A stretch of 18,504 nt of DNA from Candidatus Peregrinibacteria bacterium (GTDB lineage Bacteria; Patescibacteriota; Gracilibacteria; UBA1369; LOWO2-01-FULL-3): assembly GCA_018664365.1 (NCBI GenBank), contig JABJOK010000056.1:1-18504 (forward strand), written 5' to 3'. A program made the translations under genes and the position numbers. This document shows, one piece after another, positions 6,505 through 15,486 of the stretch. Under the pieces are notes generated by a model, which saw nothing but the letters and a program-made list of their open reading frames with translations, was not told the origin of the DNA and did not search any database. Every line of letters starts with the position of its first letter. Position 1 is the stretch's first letter.

Positions 6505-7944
6505 ATGGCTGACTTGAATAAATTAACAATTAGCGAGGCGAAAGCTGGTTTGAGAGATAAGAAATTTTCTTCTGTTGAACTTACTAGGGATTGTTTTACT
6601 GAAATTAAGAAACGGGATAAGGATTTGAATGCTTTTGTGTGTTTGACTGAGGAAGAAGCGATAAAGTCAGCGGAAAATTTTGATAAGAAGATGCAGGCAA
6701 ATGAAAAATTATCTGATTTGGCTGGAATTCCAGTAGGTGTTAAGGATATTTATAATACGAAGGGAATTAAAACGACGTGTTGTTCACCTATATTGAAATA
6801 TTTTGTTCCTCCTTATGATGCCAGTGTTATTACACGGTTGAAGGAGAATGGAATGGTTATGGTAGGAAAGACTAATATGGATGAGTTTGCGTGTGGAGCT
6901 TCTACTGAATATTCTTGTTTTGGTGTTACTAAAAATCCTTATGATTTAGATCGTGTTGCTGGAGGTTCTTCTGGAGGAAGTGCTGCAGCACTTGCGGCTG
7001 ACATGTGTTTGTATTCCTTAGGAACTGACACAGGAGGCTCTATTAGACAGCCTGCGTCTTTTTGTGGGGTTTATGGCATGAAGGTTACATATGGACGAGT
7101 AAGTCGTTCTGGAGTGACTGCAATGGCCTCTTCGTGGGATACGATTGGTCCTTTCGCAAAGTGTCCTGACGATGTTGCTGATATTCTTCAAGTAATTGCT
7201 GGTTCAGATGGTTATGACTCTACGACTCCTAATGTAGATGTTCCTAATTATGCTGATTTTTTGAAGGGAGATGTTAAAGGGCTAAGAATAGGTTTACCTA
7301 AAGAATATTTTGGTGATGGGATTGAGGATGAAACTGCTGGAGTAGTGCGAGAACAGGTGAAGTTGCTTGAAAAGGCGGGTGCGCATGTTGAAGAGATATC
7401 CTTGCCTATGACCAAGTATGCTGTTGCGGTTTATTATATTACGATGCCGGCAGAGCTTTCTGCTAATTTGGAAAGATTTGATGCTATTAGATATGGAAAA
7501 GCCCCATCTAATGATCCAGAGGAATTAGTGGATTATTATTTTAAGGCTCGTGGAGAGGGGTTTGGAGATGAGATTAAACGTAGAATAATGATTGGAACAT
7601 ACGTTTTATCTGCTGGTTATTATGATGCTTATTATAAAAAGGCTCAGAGGGTTAGAACTCTGATTATTGAAGATTTTAATAAAGCTTTTGAAAAGGTTGA
7701 TGTTTTAATTGGTCCTGTTTCTCCTTTTCCATCGTTTAAAGTAGGGGAGTTGGCCGATGATCCGCTTGCGATGTACATGGCTGATGCTCTAACTATTCCT
7801 GCTTCTTCTGCTGGATTGCCAAGCTTGGCTTGTCCTGCGGGAATGTCAAAGAATGGACTTCCTATTGGACTCCAAGTTATTGCTCCTCAGTTTGAGGAGG
7901 GAAGATGTATTCAGGTTGCTAAGGTTCTTGAAGGTTTAAAATAA
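6505..7944 (+). CDS. gatA: Asp/Glu-tRNA amidotransferase subunit A
   Basis: 479-residue GatA, the glutaminase subunit that frees ammonia from glutamine for the GatB kinase/transamidase site. The amidase-signature triad is intact and in family positions: Lys80 in PVGVKDIYN, Ser155 in AGGSSGGSAAA and the nucleophile Ser179 in GTDTGGSIRQPASF. The substrate-side YMADALTIPASSAGLPSLAC stretch lies near the C-terminus. The length is normal and the ATG follows gatC by two bases. The last nine bases overlap the 3' end of the convergent TrmB-type gene; the stop is TAA followed directly by TGA. Confidence 0.97.
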   Translation: MADLNKLTISEAKAGLRDKKFSSVELTRDCFTEIKKRDKDLNAFVCLTEEEAIKSAENFDKKMQANEKLSDLAGIPVGVKDIYNTKGIKTTCCSPILKYFVPPYDASVITRLKENGMVMVGKTNMDEFACGASTEYSCFGVTKNPYDLDRVAGGSSGGSAAALAADMCLYSLGTDTGGSIRQPASFCGVYGMKVTYGRVSRSGVTAMASSWDTIGPFAKCPDDVADILQVIAGSDGYDSTTPNVDVPNYADFLKGDVKGLRIGLPKEYFGDGIEDETAGVVREQVKLLEKAGAHVEEISLPMTKYAVAVYYITMPAELSANLERFDAIRYGKAPSNDPEELVDYYFKARGEGFGDEIKRRIMIGTYVLSAGYYDAYYKKAQRVRTLIIEDFNKAFEKVDVLIGPVSPFPSFKVGELADDPLAMYMADALTIPASSAGLPSLACPAGMSKNGLPIGLQVIAPQFEEGRCIQVAKVLEGLK

Positions 7945-8805
7945 TGACAGATTTGATTCTGGCGTTTCTTTTTTTGCTTCTTTAACTTCTTCAATTTCCT
8001 TTTTGAGTCCCTCTGAAAGTTCTTTGTCGCTTAGAGGTTTTAATAAGCGATCTTTTATGTCCAAACTTTTCATGGCCTCTGAAAATTGCCAGCACATGTT
8101 GAAGATAGCTCTTTGGCTGTTTGCAATTTCAGAACTTTCGATGATCATTCCAATTAATTCATCCTTAAATGAGATAATTGAAACCTTGTCATCGTAGATA
8201 TTGATTTCGTTTGTGAATTTAAACTGTTCTGGTTCAATTAATCTGAATTCACGTAGGTATTTTTTGTCTTGTGAATGCACTATTTCACCGGCTTTGTCGT
8301 TAGGGCATATTCCTTTTAGAGGAATCTTCTTTTTTGCACGTTTCTCTACGTACTCATTGTCATAATTTGGCCATTGTTTTCTAATTTCTTCAGAATTAGA
8401 AAAATTTAATATTTCTGTTTTACTTGTGAGGCTATCTGCGTAAATAGCTTTTATTCCTTCAAGTCCCTCAAAGTATCTAACTCTTGGGTGATTTGTTTCA
8501 CCAGTTAGCCTTTTGAATTTTGGAAGAGATACTCTTAGGTCATTAGTTCGTTTTTCAAAAACTTCTAGAAGGGCTTCTGGATTAGTGCAATTGAAGTATT
8601 TAGTCTTCTTTTTGGTGAAATGACTAACCACTCCTTTGCTTTTTAGCTTGTCTAATATGTCGTAGGCCGTAACACGATTGATTTTTGCCTTGTTTGCAAT
8701 CTCAGAGACTACTGCGGTTCCAATTTCTGTACAGGCCAAATAGACTTTTGACTCTTTCTCAGTGAGTCCAAGTCCTTTCAATATGTCTAGAAGCTCATTT
8801 TCCAT
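7936..8805 (-). CDS. TrmB-family transcriptional regulator
   Basis: 289 residues. Residues about 8-75 form a TrmB-type winged helix: LGLTEKESKVYLACTEIG, then VSEIANKAKINRVTAYDILD as recognition helix, and a KLKSKGVVSHF wing. Residues about 105-260 resemble the TrmB/phospholipase-D-like C-terminal domain (RVRYFEGLEGIKAIYADSL). The end is a charged helix with a Lys/Glu-rich tail. TrmB proteins are best known as sugar-responsive regulators in archaea, but the ligand and targets here are unknown. Gene position gives little help: holA lies upstream and gatA is convergent. A palindrome just after its own promoter suggests autoregulation. The ATG at 8805 has no Shine-Dalgarno motif. Confidence 0.88.
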   Translation of the reverse strand: MENELLDILKGLGLTEKESKVYLACTEIGTAVVSEIANKAKINRVTAYDILDKLKSKGVVSHFTKKKTKYFNCTNPEALLEVFEKRTNDLRVSLPKFKRLTGETNHPRVRYFEGLEGIKAIYADSLTSKTEILNFSNSEEIRKQWPNYDNEYVEKRAKKKIPLKGICPNDKAGEIVHSQDKKYLREFRLIEPEQFKFTNEINIYDDKVSIISFKDELIGMIIESSEIANSQRAIFNMCWQFSEAMKSLDIKDRLLKPLSDKELSEGLKKEIEEVKEAKKETPESNLSLF

Positions 8806-8826
8806 GGGTGTGTTTATTTAAGTGTT

Positions 8827-8841
8827 GTAGAAAATTCCTAC
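8827..8841. promoter_or_regulatory. Near-perfect palindrome, candidate operator of the TrmB-type gene
   Basis: GTAGAAAATTCCTAC is a 15-base inverted repeat in which six of seven base-pair positions around the centre match except one (A/C) pair. It lies 22-36 bases ahead of the TrmB-type ATG and just downstream of the predicted transcription start, where a bound repressor would block RNA polymerase. It could instead be a chance repeat in AT-rich DNA. Confidence 0.45.
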
Positions 8842-8855
8842 GATCAACGGGGGTA

Positions 8856-8884
8856 ATTTTAACATTGGCTTCTACTTGCAGCAA
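8856..8884 (-). promoter_or_regulatory. Promoter of the TrmB-type regulator
   Basis: On the minus strand: -35 TTGCTG (8884-8879, inside the end of holA), 17-base spacer, extended -10 TGTTAAAAT with hexamer 8861-8856. The start point is expected near 8849, placing the palindrome at about +9 to +23 and the ATG at about +45. Predicted from consensus only. Confidence 0.45.
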
Positions 8885-9867
8885 TTGATTATGAATTTTT
8901 CTATTGCCAACTGGAATTCTCTATCGTCTTGTTGATAGATTCTTATAACTCCTGTTTTGAATTTTTTGTCTATTTGAAGAAGTTCTTGGTAGATTTTCTC
9001 AAGATTTTCTAATGTGAAGTTTCTTGATTGTTGAGTTGTTTTTTGTATTACAAAAGGGTGTTGTTTGAGTCTTTTTGTGATTGAGTTTGAATGTTCTCCT
9101 TTTGAGATCATATCGAATACTTGAATCAATATTCTGAAATGGCGGACTATCATGAAAAAGACCATAGTAAGCTCTTCTCCACTATTTTTAAGGGTTTGTA
9201 ATACTTTTAGTGATTCATCTACTTTTTTTGATGATATACAGTCTGTTAGCTTGAAAACTGATGAAGATAGGGCTGGAGTTACGAATTCTTCTATCATTGT
9301 GGAGTTTATTTGTTTGTCTTCTGCATAATGATGAAGTTTTTCTAGTTCTTTTGATACTCTCCAAAGTTCATTTCCGCAGTGTTCTGTTAGGTAATTGGCT
9401 GTTTTAAAGTCTATGTTGATGTTGTCCTTTTTTGCTCTATTTAAGATCCAGTTGGTTATTTCTTGGGGTTTTAAATTTTTGAACTCGTCTACTGTTCCAA
9501 TCTTTCCAATTTTTTTGTATAGGGAGGTTCTTTTGTCTGCTGAGTCATTTTCGTGAAATACAACTATGCAAAAATCAGGCGTTTTATCTAGGGCTTCTGC
9601 AATGAGTTTCTGATTATCAGTTTTTTTACTTTTGAAAATGTCTTTTACGATAATTAGGCGTTTTTCACAGAGAAAGGGGAGTGTTTCAATGTTTGATATA
9701 AAGTCTTTTGGCGCGATAGATTTTCCGTCCATTACTTCAATATTGCTCTCTTCTCCGTATTTTTTCATGAATTCATTTTTCCAACGAAGAAGTTTCTCGT
9801 TGCTTGAATATTTATCTTCTCCATGAAAAAGAAATACGGTCTTCTTATTGTTTTGTTCTTCAGCCAT
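8872..9867 (-). CDS. holA: DNA polymerase III subunit delta
   Basis: 331-residue HolA, the delta subunit of the clamp loader that opens the beta sliding clamp. The N-terminal AAA+-like fold without a Walker ATPase site fits the family: TVFLFHGEDKYSSNEKL at 10-26, an NIETLPFLCEKRLIIVKD strand block at about 55-72, and DFCIVVFHENDSADKR. The middle helical domain has ELWRVSKELEKL. The C-terminal collar domain includes FKLTDCISSKKVDESLKVL and MIVRHFRILIQV. The length is normal. It ends in TAG, and the TrmB-type gene starts 66 bp further on the same strand, with its own predicted promoter reaching into the holA 3' end. Confidence 0.93.
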   Translation of the reverse strand: MAEEQNNKKTVFLFHGEDKYSSNEKLLRWKNEFMKKYGEESNIEVMDGKSIAPKDFISNIETLPFLCEKRLIIVKDIFKSKKTDNQKLIAEALDKTPDFCIVVFHENDSADKRTSLYKKIGKIGTVDEFKNLKPQEITNWILNRAKKDNINIDFKTANYLTEHCGNELWRVSKELEKLHHYAEDKQINSTMIEEFVTPALSSSVFKLTDCISSKKVDESLKVLQTLKNSGEELTMVFFMIVRHFRILIQVFDMISKGEHSNSITKRLKQHPFVIQKTTQQSRNFTLENLEKIYQELLQIDKKFKTGVIRIYQQDDREFQLAIEKFIINCCK

Positions 9868-9889
9868 AGTTTTTTTACTTGGGCTAAGG

Positions 9890-9895
9890 ATTATA
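9890..9895 (-). promoter_or_regulatory. -10 box for holA
   Basis: A perfect TATAAT on the minus strand lies 22 bases ahead of the holA ATG (9867). A good -35 is not visible; the right spacing falls in the T-run of the terminator just upstream, so this is a partial promoter call. Confidence 0.35.
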
Positions 9896-9908
9896 TATCT
9901 TGATAAAG

Positions 9909-9939
9909 AAAAAGCCCACCAATTTTTGATGGGCTTTTT
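9909..9939 (-). terminator. Intrinsic terminator of the giant surface-protein unit
   Basis: A perfect 10-bp stem (AAAAAGCCCA with TGGGCTTTTT), extended inside by a C-G and two A-T pairs after one mismatch, closes a short T-rich loop. On the minus strand it is followed by a T-rich run. It lies about 20 bp after the stop of the 1827-residue gene and before holA. The symmetric A/T flanks could let it act in both directions, but no plus-strand gene ends nearby. Confidence 0.88.
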
Positions 9940-9957
9940 GTCTTTAAATGTAATTGC

Positions 9958-12900
9958 TTATGGAACTAGTGTTGTCGCTACGTCCACAAGGTCTGATATT
10001 CCTGGAGGAGTGTTTAGTAATACCTTTTCATCGTATTTGATTGTTACTGATCCTTCGTCTTTTGTAGGATCTCCAACACCTTGACGGTATTTGAATAGAT
10101 CATATACGTCTCCGAATAAACTTCCGTTAATGATAAGCAGATTAGAGGTTTCTAGAGGAGTTCCAGTTGGGATTATTTTTCCTGAAGTAGCATCATCAAC
10201 GCTTACTGCCATTAATACACCATCGATTCTTTCAACATCATTATCGATTATGATGTTTCCATCAATTACTATGAATGCATACGATGGAACTTTGCTTGGA
10301 TCGATTATGTCACCACTTAAAGCATCATTTTTTGCATGAATGTCTTTTTTGATTGTAAGGTTTCCACCAATTACAACAAAGGTTTTAGCTGCTGGTCCTG
10401 CGGCTGCAAGTGATGTTGGGTCTGAAAGGTCAATTGTTATATCTCCTTTTCTAATATAAACACCGCTGTCAGCGTTCTCGGCATTTTCATAGAGATAATC
10501 TCCAGAAGAAATGTTTGTCATTCCAACTAGTGTCTCTCCCCATCTTGCAAGCCTTTCTATGTTAGCTGCAATTGAGCTTGTGATGTGTGTTTCTTGCCAG
10601 TTTTCTGAGACATCAGCACGCACTTCACAGATTGTACTTGAGAAATTCTTAAGTGGATTGTTGTATTCCTCAATAGTGTTTACTGCATACTTTGAATTAC
10701 TGTACTGACATACGTCATGTGTAGGTATTGAAAGGAATGCACTTGGGTCATCTTCTGTAATGTCTCCAGATCCAGAACTAATTAGGTCTGGATTCTTTAT
10801 AGGGTTCTTTGTAATACCGGTTCCAGTACTTGATTTAACTGGAGAACAGTATGAAACATCCACTCCTGTGTCGATTACGTCGTGGAAGAATACATCTCCA
10901 CCTGCACGAGTTAGAACGTATGGACATACTGAGATAATACGAGCATCAGCTCTACCATCATGGTCTGGAGTTTCATATTTAACTTCATTTTCAAATTCTT
11001 CTCCACAACCCTCAATTGTATCGAGGTTAGCACAGTAGGCTGAATTGATCTTTGTGTTGTTTTCTACTTGAACCTTGATGTTAATCAACATATCTTCTTT
11101 GACGTTTTCAAATCTGATTTCTTGTCCTCTTACGAAGTCATCTGCAGCGTCTGCAAAATTTTCATAATCAAGACAGAAGTCATTGCTGTCAACTTCGTCA
11201 CTATCACATGAATACTCTTCTTCGTAGTCGCTTTCTTCATCATAGTCTCCATCTTTATCATCATCATCTTCATCGTAATCTCCTTCTTCAAGAATTGTGA
11301 AGTGATCGCCATCGTCATCTACGTTGATTCTCATTCCTTTGTATTCAAGATTACCATTTTTATCTCCGATGATCTTTTCTCCTGTGAAATCTTCATCTTC
11401 GATTTCTACCCATTCAATGTCTGTGTTTCCAGCTTTGAATTTGTAGATGTAGGTAAGTTCTTGTGTGCTTGTGCCGCTACCAATGTTTAGAAGGTCGTCA
11501 GCATCGTCGATGTCTCTAATGTATGCTTGTTTTAGGATTTCTGGTTCATCTTCGTTGTCGTCATCAGTATCGATCCAATCTTCACATGCATCAATCTCAT
11601 GATCAGGATCTCCGTCATAACTTGCCCATACTCTTATTTGTAATTCTTCTCCAGTATCTTCGTCCCAGCTGTAGCTGTTTGTAAGGTCTCCTTTTTCTGT
11701 AAGAACATCGTCATCTCCGTCGTCATCATCTTCGCTGTCATCATCCCATTCAAGATCGTCAAGATTTCCATCTAGTTCCCAGTGGAAGTATAGTTCATCA
11801 ACATGATCTCCAGGGCTTGTATCTACATCAATTTTTACAGTCTGCTCGTCGTCATCATCATCAATGTCCCAATTATCTTTTGGTTTTGTGATATCAAGAT
11901 CGGTACATGCCCATTCTTGATTTGGTGGAAGAACGATTAGGTCGTATGTAGTTACACAATTTGCAAAGCCTGTGGCTTCAATAACTAGTGCGTCTTGAAC
12001 GGAAGTTGTTAAACCACCATATACTATAAGCATAACTTCTTCTCCTTCAGAGGCTGTTATTGTTGATGGTAGAAGCTGTGTTTCATTTTCTTGCATGAAA
12101 TTTGCCGCTGTATTAGCTATGAAATCAAATAGTGGGGGAAGATCGTCTGTTCCGACGTTCATTTCATCCACTCCTGCAGTTTGCTCTAAAATACTTGTTA
12201 TAATTGGTGGAACATCTCCGTCACCGACGCTAATCATATCTCCGCCAGTACTTGTATCATCTGGTTCTATGATTTTATAGAATGCACCGACTATTGGGTC
12301 GATTGAATAGGTGATTGAAGCGTTTGGATTTTGTTCTGAGTAGCTAGCTGTAGCTTCAAGGGCGTATGTTACTGAATCGTCCTGTGCAACTATAGCTTCT
12401 CCTACTAATGTTCCAGTCTTTTTGTTTTTCACTGTTGCTGCAATTTCTTCACAGAGCATTCCAGCATCTGTGATTGGAACTGCGTCTTTACATGCTACAG
12501 CGTAGAATGGATCGTCTTCAGCAATTGATGCTCGGATTTCTCCGGCCTGAGTTGAATTTTTGAAAACAAGAGTCTCCATTAGTGGAGCAGTTAAATAGGT
12601 TGTGTTTGCAGGAAGACCGAGGTCTGTAATATCAAATTCTCCACCTGCAGTGTTGGTCCAATAAACAGCAGTTTCTTCTGGTAAAGGAGTTCCGAATGTA
12701 TCGGTTCCTGATGTAGTTAATGTAGCTAAATCTCCCACAAATGGATTTTCAGGGATGTTTGTGATGTCTAGTTGAGCACAAACTGGAGTAGCGTCACATG
12801 CAGGGATTGTAGTTGCACACTTTGAACCTTCATAAGGTTCTCCTTCAAGTGTGAATAATTCTGCTGTTATTGTGCCTCCACCTGTATAATGTGTGGTTGT

Positions 12901-15441
12901 TCCATTTATAAACTGATTTTGTACAATTGTTGGAATATCTCCTGCGTCCATGTCGAATATCCCTTCTGAGGCAGTCCATTTAACCTGAACATCTGCTGTA
13001 TTAATTAATTGTTCATCAGTTGAGGTAAAGGTTGCGTTAAGCATAACTTTACCATTTTCTTCTGACATGCAAGTAGGGTATTGCTTGCTTGTTGTCGTTG
13101 CAGTTAATTCTATTGAATCACATTCAAGTTTTTCTGGTGCAGCAATGATTGAGAACTGTCTTTCACAGTCGTCTTCATCTGAATCAACTGTGTCTACAGT
13201 AATTACGTTTGTTCCTGGCTTTTTAGCATAGAAATATACAATGTCACCCTGTTCAACTGTTACAGATGAAAATGCATAATCGAGAACGTCTTGATTAAGA
13301 AGATCAAGTGGAGCGTATAGATCACCACTGTTTCCTATTAGTTCTGAGTAGTCTGGTTTTATAGTAACTCCATTAAGATTTCCTGGCATTGTTGTTATAA
13401 CTCCAACGTCTATAAATTCTGGAATATTTGTTCCGTCTCCTGAAGTATCTACATCGAATATTACAGAAGGATCAACTCCATATGGAGAAGTAATTTCTGT
13501 AACAGGCATTTCTAGGCTTCCAGGAATGTTGAATGCTGACATCATTCCAAATGTTGCTGGACTCATTGCTCCTGGATTTGCCTCTGGGCTTGGGTCTGGG
13601 CCTCCTGGAGGAATATTTAATGGGCTGTCGTTAACCTCGATAAGGTCATCAGGATCAACTATGTCGTTTATATTTATTTGTCCTACTGAAACATTCCAGA
13701 ATCCTCCTGTTGCAACGTCTCCAATTAGAGATCCTAGTAGATCAGGATTAATGCTGTAATTACCTGTAGAGCCTTCGTTTTCATTTGTTTCAGTAATTAG
13801 TCCTACTCCGGTGAATACTGTTCCTGCGATTGGAGTATCCCAGAATGGGATAAATGAAACAGTTGGTTCATATACCATTGTTGAATCATTGTCTGTATAT
13901 CCATCAGGTTTAACTGAAAAGAAGTATCCGTATCCAGGAGTTACAGAATATTTGATTGGACTTGCAAATACTCCGTCGTCTGTGTCGAGAGCGTCTGCTC
14001 GGAACCATGAAAGTGTTCCTTCTGTAATTGTTTGTGGGTGATCAACATTTAATGTTTCACAAACTGCTTTTGGTGTAGGTATTGGAACGGTATCTCTACA
14101 TAGTGCAGGATTAGCTAATTCTGGATCAATTCCTGTAAGAGAAGCTGATACAGAGCCTGTACCTATATAATATACGTAATCATCTATTCCTGTTGTGATT
14201 GTTCCTTGTGACCAGAGTACAGATGCTGGCAATATTTGTTGAAAATCTGGGTCTGCCCAGCTTCCTGAGTCTGTAGATTCGTTTCCAAGCCAGAATTTTC
14301 CGTTTGGATCGTTGTCTGCAACCCATTTAACTTGTGTTCCTTCTGGTATTTCGTTGTCGCCGAATTTTAGATTTGTTACTACAATTTTATGTGCTGTTTC
14401 TTCTCCGTTGTACAATTTTGAACCTTCTCTTTCTATGTCGAATAAGGTACAAATTTCTGGTGTTGGAGCGACTACTTCAAATTGAAATCTTACAAGTCCA
14501 ATATATGGTTCTGACGCGTAGTGGTCTCCAATTGAACCTTTTATGTCACCACTTACATTTTTTAATGTCGAAAGCGGCATTCCAACTGATGAGAAGAGTG
14601 GAAGAATGTTATCGATTTGGTGTTGTTGATACCACCATTCGTATCCAGCATCGTTTCTCATGTCAATGTATCTTGCTGAGCTTGGAATGTACCTTAGTTC
14701 TAGTGGTTGGTTGTTGTATGGATTAATTTGAACATCATCGTAAATCTTGCCTCCTTTAACACCTGCTGCATTGTAGGCGTCATCTGACCAAATAGAGGTT
14801 TTCATAGTAGTTGAAGAATCGATTTCTCTCATAGCGATTCCTCCTGCATCAAAGAATTGAGGCTCTTCGATTTTCATTTTTGTATTATGGGAAGTTGTAT
14901 TCCAGTCTGAATAAAATTGTCCGTTTGCTAGATCAACATTGTCGTTGAAGCAAGGGTCTCCATCGTTATGCATGTAAATATAAAATTGAAGAAGATCTCC
15001 ATCTTTCACAGTTACAGAATCACCGAATTCTCCCCATGGAATACTTTCTCCTAGTTCGAATTTCGCAACTTTGAAGAAGTTTCTTTCGTCCCTAAATAGG
15101 GGAGGATTATTACTTCCATACGGATCCATTCCCCAGCATGTGTCGAGATCGTTAGGATCATCACATGTGTTGATATCAACCTCATCAACATAATTGTTGA
15201 AGGTTGGATAACAAAGTCCGTGTTGATAATCATCATGGGTTATCCCACCAACTAAACTTGGTGGATTTGCAGGATCACAAGGTCCTGATTCGTCGTACCA
15301 CTGTTTCAAGTTGTCTGTAGAACAGAGATTGTTTTCAATGTGTGTCTCTGGCCCGTGGGCTTGAACGGTGTTTACACTCATCGCTAGCACCAATATTGGT
15401 ATTAGTGTCGCGAGTTTTTTTAGAGAGTTTTTGATGTTCAT
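9958..15441 (-). CDS. Giant secreted surface protein, 1827 aa, Cys-bounded repeat modules
   Basis: No named family recognised. Residues 1-28 are a classical Sec signal peptide (basic start NIKNSLKKL, hydrophobic LIPILVLAMSV, cleavage after VQA). An N-terminal domain (about 29-325) has SVTVKDGDLLQFYIYMHNDGD, typical of cell-surface beta domains. Six modules follow, each bounded by a Cys near each end: 331-448, 461-759 (with a long insert), 774-875, 888-984, 997-1162 and 1179-1286. Several end C-x3-V/I-P-I and reopen 13-17 residues on with C-x-x-L/I. Two Asp-rich stretches (about 1190-1246, 1374-1427) may bind divalent cations. Near the C-terminus three rung-like repeats (VVIGGNLTI 1689, IVIDGNIII 1724, LIINGSLFG 1769) precede a short tail. 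There is no LPXTG motif, C-terminal TM or lipobox, so attachment is unclear. It lies 45 bp after the preceding gene and ends at the terminator. Confidence 0.88.
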   Translation of the reverse strand: MNIKNSLKKLATLIPILVLAMSVNTVQAHGPETHIENNLCSTDNLKQWYDESGPCDPANPPSLVGGITHDDYQHGLCYPTFNNYVDEVDINTCDDPNDLDTCWGMDPYGSNNPPLFRDERNFFKVAKFELGESIPWGEFGDSVTVKDGDLLQFYIYMHNDGDPCFNDNVDLANGQFYSDWNTTSHNTKMKIEEPQFFDAGGIAMREIDSSTTMKTSIWSDDAYNAAGVKGGKIYDDVQINPYNNQPLELRYIPSSARYIDMRNDAGYEWWYQQHQIDNILPLFSSVGMPLSTLKNVSGDIKGSIGDHYASEPYIGLVRFQFEVVAPTPEICTLFDIEREGSKLYNGEETAHKIVVTNLKFGDNEIPEGTQVKWVADNDPNGKFWLGNESTDSGSWADPDFQQILPASVLWSQGTITTGIDDYVYYIGTGSVSASLTGIDPELANPALCRDTVPIPTPKAVCETLNVDHPQTITEGTLSWFRADALDTDDGVFASPIKYSVTPGYGYFFSVKPDGYTDNDSTMVYEPTVSFIPFWDTPIAGTVFTGVGLITETNENEGSTGNYSINPDLLGSLIGDVATGGFWNVSVGQININDIVDPDDLIEVNDSPLNIPPGGPDPSPEANPGAMSPATFGMMSAFNIPGSLEMPVTEITSPYGVDPSVIFDVDTSGDGTNIPEFIDVGVITTMPGNLNGVTIKPDYSELIGNSGDLYAPLDLLNQDVLDYAFSSVTVEQGDIVYFYAKKPGTNVITVDTVDSDEDDCERQFSIIAAPEKLECDSIELTATTTSKQYPTCMSEENGKVMLNATFTSTDEQLINTADVQVKWTASEGIFDMDAGDIPTIVQNQFINGTTTHYTGGGTITAELFTLEGEPYEGSKCATTIPACDATPVCAQLDITNIPENPFVGDLATLTTSGTDTFGTPLPEETAVYWTNTAGGEFDITDLGLPANTTYLTAPLMETLVFKNSTQAGEIRASIAEDDPFYAVACKDAVPITDAGMLCEEIAATVKNKKTGTLVGEAIVAQDDSVTYALEATASYSEQNPNASITYSIDPIVGAFYKIIEPDDTSTGGDMISVGDGDVPPIITSILEQTAGVDEMNVGTDDLPPLFDFIANTAANFMQENETQLLPSTITASEGEEVMLIVYGGLTTSVQDALVIEATGFANCVTTYDLIVLPPNQEWACTDLDITKPKDNWDIDDDDDEQTVKIDVDTSPGDHVDELYFHWELDGNLDDLEWDDDSEDDDDGDDDVLTEKGDLTNSYSWDEDTGEELQIRVWASYDGDPDHEIDACEDWIDTDDDNEDEPEILKQAYIRDIDDADDLLNIGSGTSTQELTYIYKFKAGNTDIEWVEIEDEDFTGEKIIGDKNGNLEYKGMRINVDDDGDHFTILEEGDYDEDDDDKDGDYDEESDYEEEYSCDSDEVDSNDFCLDYENFADAADDFVRGQEIRFENVKEDMLINIKVQVENNTKINSAYCANLDTIEGCGEEFENEVKYETPDHDGRADARIISVCPYVLTRAGGDVFFHDVIDTGVDVSYCSPVKSSTGTGITKNPIKNPDLISSGSGDITEDDPSAFLSIPTHDVCQYSNSKYAVNTIEEYNNPLKNFSSTICEVRADVSENWQETHITSSIAANIERLARWGETLVGMTNISSGDYLYENAENADSGVYIRKGDITIDLSDPTSLAAAGPAAKTFVVIGGNLTIKKDIHAKNDALSGDIIDPSKVPSYAFIVIDGNIIIDNDVERIDGVLMAVSVDDATSGKIIPTGTPLETSNLLIINGSLFGDVYDLFKYRQGVGDPTKDEGSVTIKYDEKVLLNTPPGISDLVDVATTLVP

Positions 15442-15486
15442 ATTTTTTTGTTAATTTTTATTTTAAATTTTGTATGAATGTTTGTT

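Noticed and set aside
9958..10000. Sortase or lipoprotein anchor on the giant protein
   Set aside because: No LPXTG, no C-terminal TM helix with basic tail, and no lipobox Cys after the signal peptide.
11170..11330. TCA/ATC trinucleotide pattern as microsatellite or CRISPR-like repeat
   Set aside because: It is the antisense of runs of Asp codons (GAT/GAC mixed); irregular, with no spacers or conserved repeat unit.
14334..14726. 130-residue plus-strand open frame
   Set aside because: It lies wholly antisense to the giant secreted protein and has a Leu/Cys/Phe-rich translation with no family pattern; a shadow frame.
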